Below, piece after piece: positions 53,203 through 61,147 of a DNA stretch of 64,000 nucleotides (positions are counted from its first letter, which is position 1; the number at the start of each line of letters is the position of its first letter). The position numbers and the translations under genes are program-made. Source of the DNA: CAVTRI01 sp963737075 (GTDB lineage Bacteria > Actinomycetota > Acidimicrobiia > Acidimicrobiales > Palsa-688); contig CAVTRI010000002.1 in assembly GCA_963737075.1 (NCBI GenBank), positions 1,922,001 to 1,986,000 on the forward strand, in the 5' to 3' direction. The notes under the pieces are model-generated. The model saw only the letters and a list, made by a program, of their open reading frames with translations. It was not told the DNA's origin and ran no database searches.

Positions 53203-53376
53203 CGGAGATGACTTTAGAACGCCGACTCCGATGGATTGTCGAGGGTCGAGCACCTGCCCCACACAACGTCCGCTGGTTGTCCGCCACGTCGTGGGTGATC
53301 ACGTAGTTGCACCTGGACTAAATTCAACGGTAGGGTTGCCGTCGACCGGACAGGCATGCCAAGGGGGGTACTCGCT
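53203..53376. promoter_or_regulatory. Divergent promoter region, TetR / CoA-transferase
   Basis: 174 bases between the divergent starts, the expected place for the TetR operator. AAGGGGGG at 53361-53368 is the ribosome site for the CoA-transferase GTG. No convincing long inverted repeat was found by eye. Confidence 0.4.
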
Positions 53377-55827
53377 GTGGCCCGAGGTCAGGAACAGCCC
53401 CAACAAGTACTGGACGGGCTGCGGGTCGTGGATCTGTCGAACAGCCCTGCCGGCGCCCAGGCCACCCAGACCCTCGCTGATTTTGGCGCTGAGGTTGTAC
53501 ACGTCGAGCCTGTCGGAGGGAGCGGCCTTCGAATCACGCCATCCTATCCGTTCCTCGCCAGGGGCAAGAAAGGCATCGTTGCCGATCTATATGACCCGAG
53601 CGACCGGGCGATCGTGCGCGCCTTGGCCCTGGGAGCGGACGTGCTCGTCGAATCATTCCGGCCGGGCGTCATCGAGCGATTTGGGCTGGGTTACGAAGAA
53701 CTGAGTGACGAGAATCCCGCGCTGGTGTACGGGTCGGTGACCGGCTTCGGTCGAACCGGCCCCTACTCGGCCGCGAAGGGTTACGAAGCGCTCGTGCTCG
53801 CCCACGTAGGCGCGCTGTGGGCGTCGGGTCCCATGGTGGCGAGGGAAGGACCAGCTCACGTATCGGTACCGTTCTGCAGCTACGGCGCCAGTCAGCTTCT
53901 CCTGTCGGGCATCCTCGCCGCACTGCACGAACGCAGACGGAGTGGGCGGGGCCAGCGCGTCGATACCAGCCTGGTCAAAGGGTTGGCTTGCCTTTCGACC
54001 TGGAACTGGTACTTGAGGATCATCGCCGACAAGTTTCCCGACGCCTTCACCTCCACTCCACCCGTCAGGGACGACGGCCTCCCGCAGTCGCCGATGTTCT
54101 TCATGCTGCTCATCGGCCTGTCCCGTGACGGTCGATGGATGCAGTTCTCGCAGGTACAGATGCACCTGTACTCCGCCATGCTCAAGACCATGGGTCTCGA
54201 CTGGACGCTCACCGACGACGAATGGAGGGGCGCCGCGTTCGCGGCCGATCCCGAGAAGGTCGGACAGATGTGGGACCGACTTCTCGAGGCAGTCCAGGAG
54301 AAATCGCTCGCCGAGTGGCAGGAGATCTTCGAGCGGAACCACGACGTGTGGGCCGAGACGATGCGCCGGGGCAGCGAACTCCTCAACCACCCTCAGATAC
54401 AGCACCTCGGAGCCGTGGTCCAAATCGAGGACACCGAGCGCGGGCCCGTTAGGCAGCCCGGGCCGATCGTGCGACTTTCCGACAACCCCGCCTGCATCCA
54501 CCTGAGCGCGCCGGCTCTGGATGAGCACGGCCCAGCCCTACGGGCCACACCCTGGGCCCACGTGCCGACGTCAGGAATGGGCAGTTCCAACACATCAGCG
54601 TTAGGCGATGTGACGGTCCTGGAGCTCGGGACCTTCTTCGCGGCTCCGCACGGCTCTACGCTCCTGCGCGAGCTGGGGGCACGGGTCATCAAGGTGGAGC
54701 CGATGGAGGGCGAACCCATGCGGACGATCCTGCCTTTTCCTGAGGTCGGTGCCGCCAAGTCCTTGCAGGGCAAGGAAAGCATTGCCGTAGATCTCTCGAC
54801 CGACGAAGGGCGCGCCATCGTCTACGGGCTTGCTCGCAGATCCGATGTCGTCCTCCAGTCATTCCGAGCCGGGGTGGCCGAACGGCAAGGTGTCGACGCC
54901 GCCACCCTGCGCGCAATCAACCCCAATGTCGCCTATCTGAATGCTCCTGGGTACGGGATCGACGGTCCGTGCGGAGACCGGCCGGCGTATGCCCCGACGA
55001 TCGGCGCAGGAAGCGGCTTGGCCATGCGAAACATCGGATCATCGGTCCCGGAAACGACCGGGATGTCACTCCCGGAGATACGGTCGAACGCCCGTCGGCT
55101 GGCCGCCGCCGCCACCACGGAGTACGCCCAGGCAGACGGCATCGCGGCCGTCACTGTGGCCTCGGTGCTGGCTCTCGGCATCGTGGCCCGCGACCGGGTC
55201 GGTCCGCAGACGATGTTGACGACGATGCTCAATTCGGCCGCCCAGGCCCTCGCCGCCGACATGGTCGAATACCAAGGGCGGCCGCCCACTCTTTCTCCCG
55301 ACCGTGACCTGCTGGGCTACGACGCCCGCTACCGGCTCTACGAGGCGTGCGACGGGTGGGTTTACCTGGCCGCACCGGCAGAGAAGGAGTGGCCGGCGCT
55401 CGTCGCGGCCTTGTCCGGCGAGGTAGATCTCGGCGGGGACAGCCGCTTTGCGACCAAGGATCTCCGACGAAGCAACGACGGCGAACTCGCTCGAATCCTC
55501 GAGCGTGTCTTCCGGGCCAAGCCAGCTCAGTACTGGGAGGAGCACCTGCTCAGCCACGATGTCGGCTGCGTGGTTGCCCACCCTGATCCGCCGGAGGTGG
55601 TCCTCCAGTCCAAGGAGTTCGGAGCCGCCTCCGATCTCCTGACCGAGGTCGAGCACCCTACCTTCGGGGCACATGTCCGTCTCAAGCCGTTCGTCGACTT
55701 CTCCCGGAGCGAGACAGTGGCGGAACCTGGCTGCCTGCAAGGCCAGCATACGGACCAGATTCTTGCCGAACTCGGCTACGACGAGGAGGCGATCAGGGGG
55801 CTACGCGAACGGAAGGTAGTCGGCTGA
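53377..55827 (+). CDS. Tandem-domain CaiB/BaiF (family III) CoA-transferase, second copy
   Basis: An 816-residue fusion with the same two-unit layout as the protein at 45278. Unit one has LDGLRVVDLSNSPAGAQATQ, GFGRTGPYSAAKGYEAL and the catalytic Asp196 in GRGQRVDTSL. Unit two has VTVLELGTFFAAPHGSTLLR and a GYGIDGPCGDRPAYAPTIGA loop, but VGPQTMLTTML where the aspartate loop should be. Both proteins end in a similar GQHTD and GYDEExI tail. I preferred the GTG at 53377 over the ATG at 53356 because AAGGGGGG is eight bases before the GTG. It is probably under the divergent TetR and followed by the thiolase-like pair. Confidence 0.87.
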   Translation: MARGQEQPQQVLDGLRVVDLSNSPAGAQATQTLADFGAEVVHVEPVGGSGLRITPSYPFLARGKKGIVADLYDPSDRAIVRALALGADVLVESFRPGVIERFGLGYEELSDENPALVYGSVTGFGRTGPYSAAKGYEALVLAHVGALWASGPMVAREGPAHVSVPFCSYGASQLLLSGILAALHERRRSGRGQRVDTSLVKGLACLSTWNWYLRIIADKFPDAFTSTPPVRDDGLPQSPMFFMLLIGLSRDGRWMQFSQVQMHLYSAMLKTMGLDWTLTDDEWRGAAFAADPEKVGQMWDRLLEAVQEKSLAEWQEIFERNHDVWAETMRRGSELLNHPQIQHLGAVVQIEDTERGPVRQPGPIVRLSDNPACIHLSAPALDEHGPALRATPWAHVPTSGMGSSNTSALGDVTVLELGTFFAAPHGSTLLRELGARVIKVEPMEGEPMRTILPFPEVGAAKSLQGKESIAVDLSTDEGRAIVYGLARRSDVVLQSFRAGVAERQGVDAATLRAINPNVAYLNAPGYGIDGPCGDRPAYAPTIGAGSGLAMRNIGSSVPETTGMSLPEIRSNARRLAAAATTEYAQADGIAAVTVASVLALGIVARDRVGPQTMLTTMLNSAAQALAADMVEYQGRPPTLSPDRDLLGYDARYRLYEACDGWVYLAAPAEKEWPALVAALSGEVDLGGDSRFATKDLRRSNDGELARILERVFRAKPAQYWEEHLLSHDVGCVVAHPDPPEVVLQSKEFGAASDLLTEVEHPTFGAHVRLKPFVDFSRSETVAEPGCLQGQHTDQILAELGYDEEAIRGLRERKVVG

Positions 55828-56069
55828 CCGAGGAGACCTGATACCTGATCTGGCCGAGCGCGGGCGGAGGAACGGGGACGTCAGGGAGGTTAACCCTTGA
55901 TTCTGAACATCGACCGCAGGTGGCTGACGCATCCTTTTGCGATCGACACGACGATTCTCGAGGCACTTCCAACTCTCAAGTACGCCCTCTCAGCCGAACA
56001 CATCACAATAGGAAATTGCGCTTTCGTTTGTGCTACTGTCGCCGGGGCGATGCGCACAGGGAGGAACCG

Positions 56070-57281
56070 TTGAGCGTCAAGGACCAGACGGCCATCGTGG
56101 GCATCGGGGCCACGCCGTATTACAAGCGGGGCGAGTCGCTTCCCGAGACGCAGTTGTCGATGGCGTGCACGGCGATCCTGGGCGCCTTGGAGGACGCCGG
56201 GCTGACCGTGCAGGACCTGGACGGCTTCACCATCTATTCGAGCGCCATCGACCCGGCGCAGGTGGCGTCGGTGCTGGGCGTGCCGGAAGTACGGTTCGCG
56301 GCCTCGTTGACGTCGGGCGGCGGCGGTTGCGCGGGGTCGCTTGGTCTGGCGGCGGCGGCGATCCACGGGGGTATGGCGGAGGTGTGCGTGACGGTCATGC
56401 CGCTCCAGCAGGTCACCCGGCGGCTGGGCGGCACGCAGGTAAACGGGATCAGCATGTATGGCGGCGGCGGGGGCGGTAACCCGTATGGTGGCAGCGGAAT
56501 CCCGCCCACAATGGCATTCACCGCTGGCAGCGGCCTTATCTCGCCGGGCAACAGCTTCGCCGTCCTGACCCAGCGGCACATGCACCTCTACGGCACCACG
56601 CGGGAGCACCTGGCCGAGGTGGCCATCACGCAGCGCAACTACGCCGTCAATAGGCCCACCGCCATTCAGCGCACGCCGCTGACGCTGGACGAGTACTTCA
56701 ACGCCCGGATGATCAGCGAGCCGCTGTGCTTGTTTGACTACACGATGGAGACCGACGGGGCGGTGGCCGCGGTGGTGACCTCCGCCGACCGGGCCAAGGA
56801 TCTGCGCCAGCCGCCGGTGTACATCATGGCGTCAGCCAACGGGGGCATGGGCCGCTGGGGACCGGCGATCTTCAGCTACTTCCAAGCCCCGGACGAATAC
56901 TTCGCCTCCTCCGGCCACCGCCCGGTGGCCACGCGCATGTACGAGATGGCCGGCATCGGGCCCGACGACGTCGATGTGGCTTTGCTATACGACCATTTCT
57001 CGCCCATGGTGTTGATGCAGTTGGAGGACTACGGGTTCTGCCCCATCGGCGAGAGCGGGCCGTTCGTCTCCGAGGGCAACATCGGCCCGGGCGGCAAGAT
57101 CCCGACCAACACCCATGGCGGCCACCTGTCCGAGGCGTACATCATCGGCATGACGCATGTCCGTGAGGCCGTCGAGCAGTTGCGGGGCGTCGCCGTCAAC
57201 CAGGTGCCGGACGCGGAAATCGCGTTGGTGACCGGCGGCCCGGCGGCCCTGCCCGTGAGCGGCACGCTCCTCAGGAGGTAA
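56070..57281 (+). CDS. Thiolase-like (lipid-transfer/SCP-x type) protein
   Basis: A 403-residue thiolase-fold protein: TAIVGIGATPYYKRGESLPE at the start, SGGGGCAGSLGLAAAAIHGG in the nucleophile-loop region, and LLYDHFSPMVLMQLEDYGFC and NTHGGHLSEAYIIGMTHVRE near the end. The single Cys in GGGGC may not align with the classical nucleophile. A Gly-rich insert (YGGGGGGNPYGGSG) is unusual. The start is a TTG at 56070 after GGGAGGAACC; the frame is open to 55920 but the upstream part is not family-like. The DUF35 gene follows after five bases, paralleling the pair at 13788-15378. A retro-aldolase or C-C bond-cleaving role is inferred from the pairing. Confidence 0.82.
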   Translation: MSVKDQTAIVGIGATPYYKRGESLPETQLSMACTAILGALEDAGLTVQDLDGFTIYSSAIDPAQVASVLGVPEVRFAASLTSGGGGCAGSLGLAAAAIHGGMAEVCVTVMPLQQVTRRLGGTQVNGISMYGGGGGGNPYGGSGIPPTMAFTAGSGLISPGNSFAVLTQRHMHLYGTTREHLAEVAITQRNYAVNRPTAIQRTPLTLDEYFNARMISEPLCLFDYTMETDGAVAAVVTSADRAKDLRQPPVYIMASANGGMGRWGPAIFSYFQAPDEYFASSGHRPVATRMYEMAGIGPDDVDVALLYDHFSPMVLMQLEDYGFCPIGESGPFVSEGNIGPGGKIPTNTHGGHLSEAYIIGMTHVREAVEQLRGVAVNQVPDAEIALVTGGPAALPVSGTLLRR

Positions 57282-57286
57282 CGACC

Positions 57287-57739
57287 GTGGCCGACGCATC
57301 GACCGCCACCCGGGGGGTCTACCCGGTGTCACTGCAGGACCCGTACGCTGACGAGCACACCCAGCCCTTCTGGGACGCGGCCCTCGCCGGGCACCTGATC
57401 GTCAGCCAATGCACGACGTGCGGCACGTGTCTCATGCCGCCCCAGCCCCGCTGCTTCGCCTGTCAGGGGACCACATTCACTTGGAAGGACCTGCCTGGCA
57501 CAGGCACCATCTACAGCTTCACCGTCGTCCGCCACCCTCTGGCGCCCCACCTCGTCGGCGCCGTGCCGTTCGTATCCGCGGTCATCGAACTGGACGGTAC
57601 GCAAGGCGCCGGCGCCCGTATGCTCGCCAACGTCGTCGACTGCGATCCCGAGAAGATCACCGTCGGCGACCGGGTCCAGGTGAGCTTCGACCTGGTGAGC
57701 GACACCTTCGCAGTGCCCCGCTTCACGCCGCTGCGGTGA
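57287..57739 (+). CDS. Zinc-ribbon/OB-fold protein (DUF35), thiolase partner
   Basis: A 150-residue protein with a zinc ribbon (SQCTTCGTCLMPPQPRCFAC, two CxxC pairs) and an OB-fold with GTGTIYSFTVVRHPLAPHLV. The start is a GTG at 57287 with AGGAGGTAACGACC upstream, located within the end of the thiolase-like gene region. It is expected to form a complex with the preceding protein and bind acyl-CoA. It is longer at the N-terminus than its counterpart at 14974 by about 16 residues. The gene ends 61 bases before the opposing phosphotransferase stop. Confidence 0.88.
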   Translation: MADASTATRGVYPVSLQDPYADEHTQPFWDAALAGHLIVSQCTTCGTCLMPPQPRCFACQGTTFTWKDLPGTGTIYSFTVVRHPLAPHLVGAVPFVSAVIELDGTQGAGARMLANVVDCDPEKITVGDRVQVSFDLVSDTFAVPRFTPLR

Positions 57740-57800
57740 GCCCGCGTCGTCTGGCGCCTGCCTCTTTCTGGCGCGGCCCGTGCACCGCGCGACCACGTAT

Positions 57801-59189
57801 TCAGATGAGAGGCGGCCAGGTTCGCTCGTGGAGCGCCCCGGACGCATGGCGCATGAGGTGGTCGTCGCGAGCCACCTTGTGCCACATGTAGCGCACGTAG
57901 TCCTCATCGGAAACGCGGCCCGCACGGACGGCGGCAGTCAGTTCAGCCCGTCCTCGTTCGAGAGCCGCCGGGCGGCGGCCCAGAAGCTGGGCGAGTTCGT
58001 CAGCCTCCAGGGCCGAGAAGTCCCGCCCGGATGCGTCCAGGTCCTCCAGGTATTTGACCGCGCGGGCAACTCCCTTGGTCCACTGCGCTGCCAGCGGGTC
58101 ATCGATTCGCGGCGCGACGGTTCGCAGGCTCCCGAGCACGGTGGCGTACAGGCCGTGCCACTCCGGGAGCTCCGCTGGCTCCGGCAGCTCTGGGGGGTCC
58201 ATATCCAGGCCCATCACCGCGGCCAACGCTTCCAGCCATAGCCGGCGGTGCAGCTGGCGGTAGATCAGGCTGTTGCCGATGTCGCGCTTCACCTCGGCTC
58301 CGGGCTCCTCGCCCGGCCGAGTGGAGCCCGGCCCGTTGTTGGGATACAGGGTGGCCATCGTCGCTTCGGCGAACAGCCGGTAGTACCAGACGCGGTCCGC
58401 ATCGACCTTGTATCCGGACCGGGCGCTGTAGCGAGCCAAGCGGTCCGGCAGATGAGTGAAGGTGTCCTGGACAGTGCGCAGAGACACCCAGGCGATGTCG
58501 TCCATGGGGTCGCCCCAATGGGCCAGTTCCCAGTCGACGACGGCGGTCACTTTGCCCTCTTGGTACAGGAAGTTTCCCGGCCCGGTATCGCCCTGGACGA
58601 GCACGGGCGGACCGTCGTAGTCGGGCACATTGCGCTCCAGCCAGTCGACGCTGAAGGCGAGCAGTGGGTCGATCGAACCGTCCGGCGCGGTGCCCCGCCA
58701 CCGAATGCCCTGGAGCCGCTCCAGGGCATGCTCACGGACGGACCGAACGGGGCCAAGCTCCGTGATGCCCAAGGCCTCAGGGTCGAGCCGGTGGAGCGCG
58801 GCGAGGTTGTCCATGAAGTCGTCGGCCACCCGGATCTGCTCGTCAGGGTCCTTGATCCGGTAGAACCACGTGGCTCCGGGCACCCTTTCCTCCAACACCG
58901 CCTCGCGCTCCCGGTGGACGGCGAGAATCGGAGGGACGCTGACCTCGGTGCGGCCGAGCGCTCGCATGATCGCCGCTTCGGTTCCGAGGGGATGAAAGGC
59001 GCTGCGCTCCGGAAGCGGTCCCGGGCTGAACCTCAGGAACAGCGCTCGGGTCCCTCCCCCGGCCGTCTCGACGTCAACGAACCACCCCTCATGAGACGCG
59101 CCCCCAGGAATGCGGTCCGCGGCGACAACCGGCCGGCCCGTCACGGACTCCACCCAGTCGAGCACGTCCTCCGGGAGGGTAAGCGTCAT
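57801..59189 (-). CDS. Kinase-like phosphotransferase (APH family)
   Basis: A 462-residue protein with the aminoglycoside-phosphotransferase fold. IPGGASHEGWFVDVE starts the N-lobe, VLEERVPGATWF marks the hinge, and VLVQGDTGPGNFLYQ is the catalytic (Brenner) loop. AVVDWELAHWGDPMDDIAWV holds the metal-binding aspartate. In the catalytic loop the usual HGD is QGD, a visible change also found in some acyl-CoA-dehydrogenase-linked relatives. A roughly 150-residue C-terminal helical extension is present. It most likely phosphorylates a hydroxylated metabolite rather than an antibiotic, given the catabolic context. It is 20 bases downstream of the unrecognised gene at 59210 and probably co-transcribed with it. 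Confidence 0.82.
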   Translation of the reverse strand: MTLTLPEDVLDWVESVTGRPVVAADRIPGGASHEGWFVDVETAGGGTRALFLRFSPGPLPERSAFHPLGTEAAIMRALGRTEVSVPPILAVHREREAVLEERVPGATWFYRIKDPDEQIRVADDFMDNLAALHRLDPEALGITELGPVRSVREHALERLQGIRWRGTAPDGSIDPLLAFSVDWLERNVPDYDGPPVLVQGDTGPGNFLYQEGKVTAVVDWELAHWGDPMDDIAWVSLRTVQDTFTHLPDRLARYSARSGYKVDADRVWYYRLFAEATMATLYPNNGPGSTRPGEEPGAEVKRDIGNSLIYRQLHRRLWLEALAAVMGLDMDPPELPEPAELPEWHGLYATVLGSLRTVAPRIDDPLAAQWTKGVARAVKYLEDLDASGRDFSALEADELAQLLGRRPAALERGRAELTAAVRAGRVSDEDYVRYMWHKVARDDHLMRHASGALHERTWPPLI

Positions 59190-59209
59190 GTGCCGCTGAC
59201 GGGCGCTCC

Positions 59210-60268
59210 TCACCGGACCGCCCGCAGAGCCCGCACCATCTTCTGGAAGTGGTCGAGTCGCCAGCCGTCTTGGTCCTCGCCCCACCCTATCTTGCCGTCG
59301 TACTCCCATCGCATAAGGGCGTTGGAGCCGGCAGCGTTTTCACACATGTGGCTGAGCGCGAGGCCCTCGGCTTCCATGCGCCGGCCGGTCACGTCGGTGA
59401 TGTCGACTTCCATGTGGGCGCTCCACCCGGTGCTGGGGTCGCGGAAGTTGCGCATGCGGCTCTTCGCCTTGTCGAGGCGCTGGAAGGCCCCGTCGCGAAG
59501 CAACCAACCGACGTTCATGGGCGACCATCCGGACGCGTCGCCGTCCTGGGGACGGACAAAGCCAAGGAAACCGGTCTGATCGTCGGAGTGTCCAAAGATG
59601 TACTGGATACGCCCTCGTCCCCGCTCTCGCTCGATCTCCCGCCACCGGGGTCCACCGGGGTGGGTGACCCGATGCTGGCCGCCGTGGTAGGCGGGGTGTT
59701 GGCTCTGCGAGTGGGGGCCGCCGCGCGGACCCCACGTGCGGTCGCGGACCGAGAAACACTCGATCGGGATGCGTTCCCTCCTCAGGGTGATCTGCCCAGA
59801 GAGGTGACCCAGCTGATCGAGATGCGGGTTGTGCATGGCCGGCGCCTCGCCAGGAGTGAACCGCCGCGGCGGGTGGACGCTGCGATGCTCGAACTCGATG
59901 GCGAAGTCCGTGTCCGGGTCGCGATAGGTGATCTCGTAGTCCATGAGCGGCCTCAGCATCCGTACGCGGAAACCACCGGCGGGGAACTGCAGGTCGCGAA
60001 GGTCGGCCCCGCCTGGCATCGGGACATCCGACACGGCGCGGTAGTAGGCGAGACGACCGGGGTCGGCACCAGACGGGTCCCACAGGAACACGCGCCAGGT
60101 CACCTTCTGCTGGTTGGTGCGGTAGCCCGCATGCAACCAAGCCCCCATCCTGCGCTCGGGGACGTTGAGCGACCACCAGGTCGTCTCGGTCCAGTACGGG
60201 TCGTCCGAGGAGGGGACGTGGTAGGTGTCGTCCTCGGTCACAAACGGGGTGTCCTCGGTGACCGTCAC
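59210..60268 (-). CDS. Unrecognised 352-residue protein, DUF7064-like guess
   Basis: I do not recognise a characterised family. The protein is soluble, rich in Trp, Arg, Asp and Gly, and looks like a beta-rich (lipocalin- or CrtC-like) fold: MGAWLHAGYRTNQQKVTWRV, FRVRMLRPLMDYEITYRDPD, ECFSVRDRTWGPRGGPHSQS and GWSAHMEVDITDVTGRRMEA. The DRTWGPR stretch is typical of proteins tentatively grouped near DUF7064/hydroxyneurosporene-synthase-like sequences; this is from memory and unconfirmed. There is no signal peptide. It precedes the APH-like gene by 20 bases on the same strand and is divergent from TetR at 60367. The pairing suggests a joint role on a hydrophobic substrate. Confidence 0.6.
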   Translation of the reverse strand: MTVTEDTPFVTEDDTYHVPSSDDPYWTETTWWSLNVPERRMGAWLHAGYRTNQQKVTWRVFLWDPSGADPGRLAYYRAVSDVPMPGGADLRDLQFPAGGFRVRMLRPLMDYEITYRDPDTDFAIEFEHRSVHPPRRFTPGEAPAMHNPHLDQLGHLSGQITLRRERIPIECFSVRDRTWGPRGGPHSQSQHPAYHGGQHRVTHPGGPRWREIERERGRGRIQYIFGHSDDQTGFLGFVRPQDGDASGWSPMNVGWLLRDGAFQRLDKAKSRMRNFRDPSTGWSAHMEVDITDVTGRRMEAEGLALSHMCENAAGSNALMRWEYDGKIGWGEDQDGWRLDHFQKMVRALRAVR

Positions 60269-60366
60269 GAGCTCATACTTCCACTTCGTCTTAACACCTC
60301 GCTCTGGCCGGAGCAGTAGCTGCCGCCGGTGCTCATCGCGTTCGACGGCGGATAACCTCGCGGTGC

Positions 60367-61041
60367 ATGCCCGCCAACGCGAACTTGTCAGCCAACGGCC
60401 CGCGGCGGACGACGCTGGCGCGGGACCGCAGCAAGGAGACCCGGCGCCGCCTCGTACGAGCCGCGATCCAGCTTTGGAGCAAACGGGGCTTCGAGCAAGG
60501 CATCGAGGAGACCACCGTCGACGAGATCGTCGAACTCGCCGGGGTCACGAAGGGCACGTTCTATTTTCACTTCGCGCACAAGGAGGACATCCTCCTCGAG
60601 CTCGGATGGGGGACGGCGGACGCCCTGTACGAGGAAGCAGTTCGAGGCGTGGCGGCCGGTCGCTCAGGCCTGGCCCTCCTGTACCAGCTGCTGGGTTCGC
60701 TGGCCAGGCGGGTCGAGGCCGTTCCCCGGGCGGCGGTCACCCGGGCCGTCGCCAGCTTCTATGCCGGCGGCCGGTTACCGCCTGCGTCTGGCCGGCGCAG
60801 CATCCATCTGGCTCTTGCCTTCGCCTTTGAGGATGCCCGGGCGCAGGGCGAGTTGCCGGAGGAAGCCGACACCGAGGAGTTGGCCGAGGTCCTCACCGCC
60901 ATGGCGATGGATGCCCTTTACCGGTGGGGCGAGGGCGACCGACGGCGCCTCCGCAAGGTGTTGCACAACCGAGCCGACCTCCTCCTCGACGGTGCCCGGC
61001 AGGGCGCTTCTCCACTGGGCCCTACGGCGTTGAGCAGCTGA
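60367..61041 (+). CDS. TetR-family transcriptional regulator (second)
   Basis: A 224-residue regulator. A Lys/Arg-rich start (RDRSKETRRRLVRAAIQLWS) leads into the helix-turn-helix TTVDEIVELAGVTKGTFYFH and then FAHKEDILLELGWG. The ligand domain is helical, with an Arg-rich end. The ATG at 60367 gives the longest product; a GTG/ATG downstream would be too short. It is divergent from the 59210 gene and converges with the amidohydrolase at 61148. It could control the APH/unknown pair, as TetR genes often face their targets. Confidence 0.9.
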   Translation: MPANANLSANGPRRTTLARDRSKETRRRLVRAAIQLWSKRGFEQGIEETTVDEIVELAGVTKGTFYFHFAHKEDILLELGWGTADALYEEAVRGVAAGRSGLALLYQLLGSLARRVEAVPRAAVTRAVASFYAGGRLPPASGRRSIHLALAFAFEDARAQGELPEEADTEELAEVLTAMAMDALYRWGEGDRRRLRKVLHNRADLLLDGARQGASPLGPTALSS

Positions 61042-61147
61042 CCGGCGGCAGCACGGGCCCTCTTCACGATGCGAAAAGACCGAGCCGCCTCCGCCAATGC
61101 CCCGGTGAGGGTTGTCGAAGGCGATGGCCATGACTTTTCTCCTGTTG

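Noticed and set aside
58248..60319. Long plus-strand open frames (443 and 356 codons) opposite the phosphotransferase and the unknown protein
   Set aside because: Antisense shadows: Arg/Gly/Val-rich without motifs, while the minus strand has ribosome sites and family motifs. For the 59210 gene the choice is less certain but still favours the minus strand.
61042..61147. Minus-strand ATG with AGGAGA upstream, starting MAIAFDNPHRGIGGG
   Set aside because: The start signal is good but the frame runs antisense into the TetR gene and shows no fold or family. Possibly the scar of a lost gene, but not supportable as a CDS.
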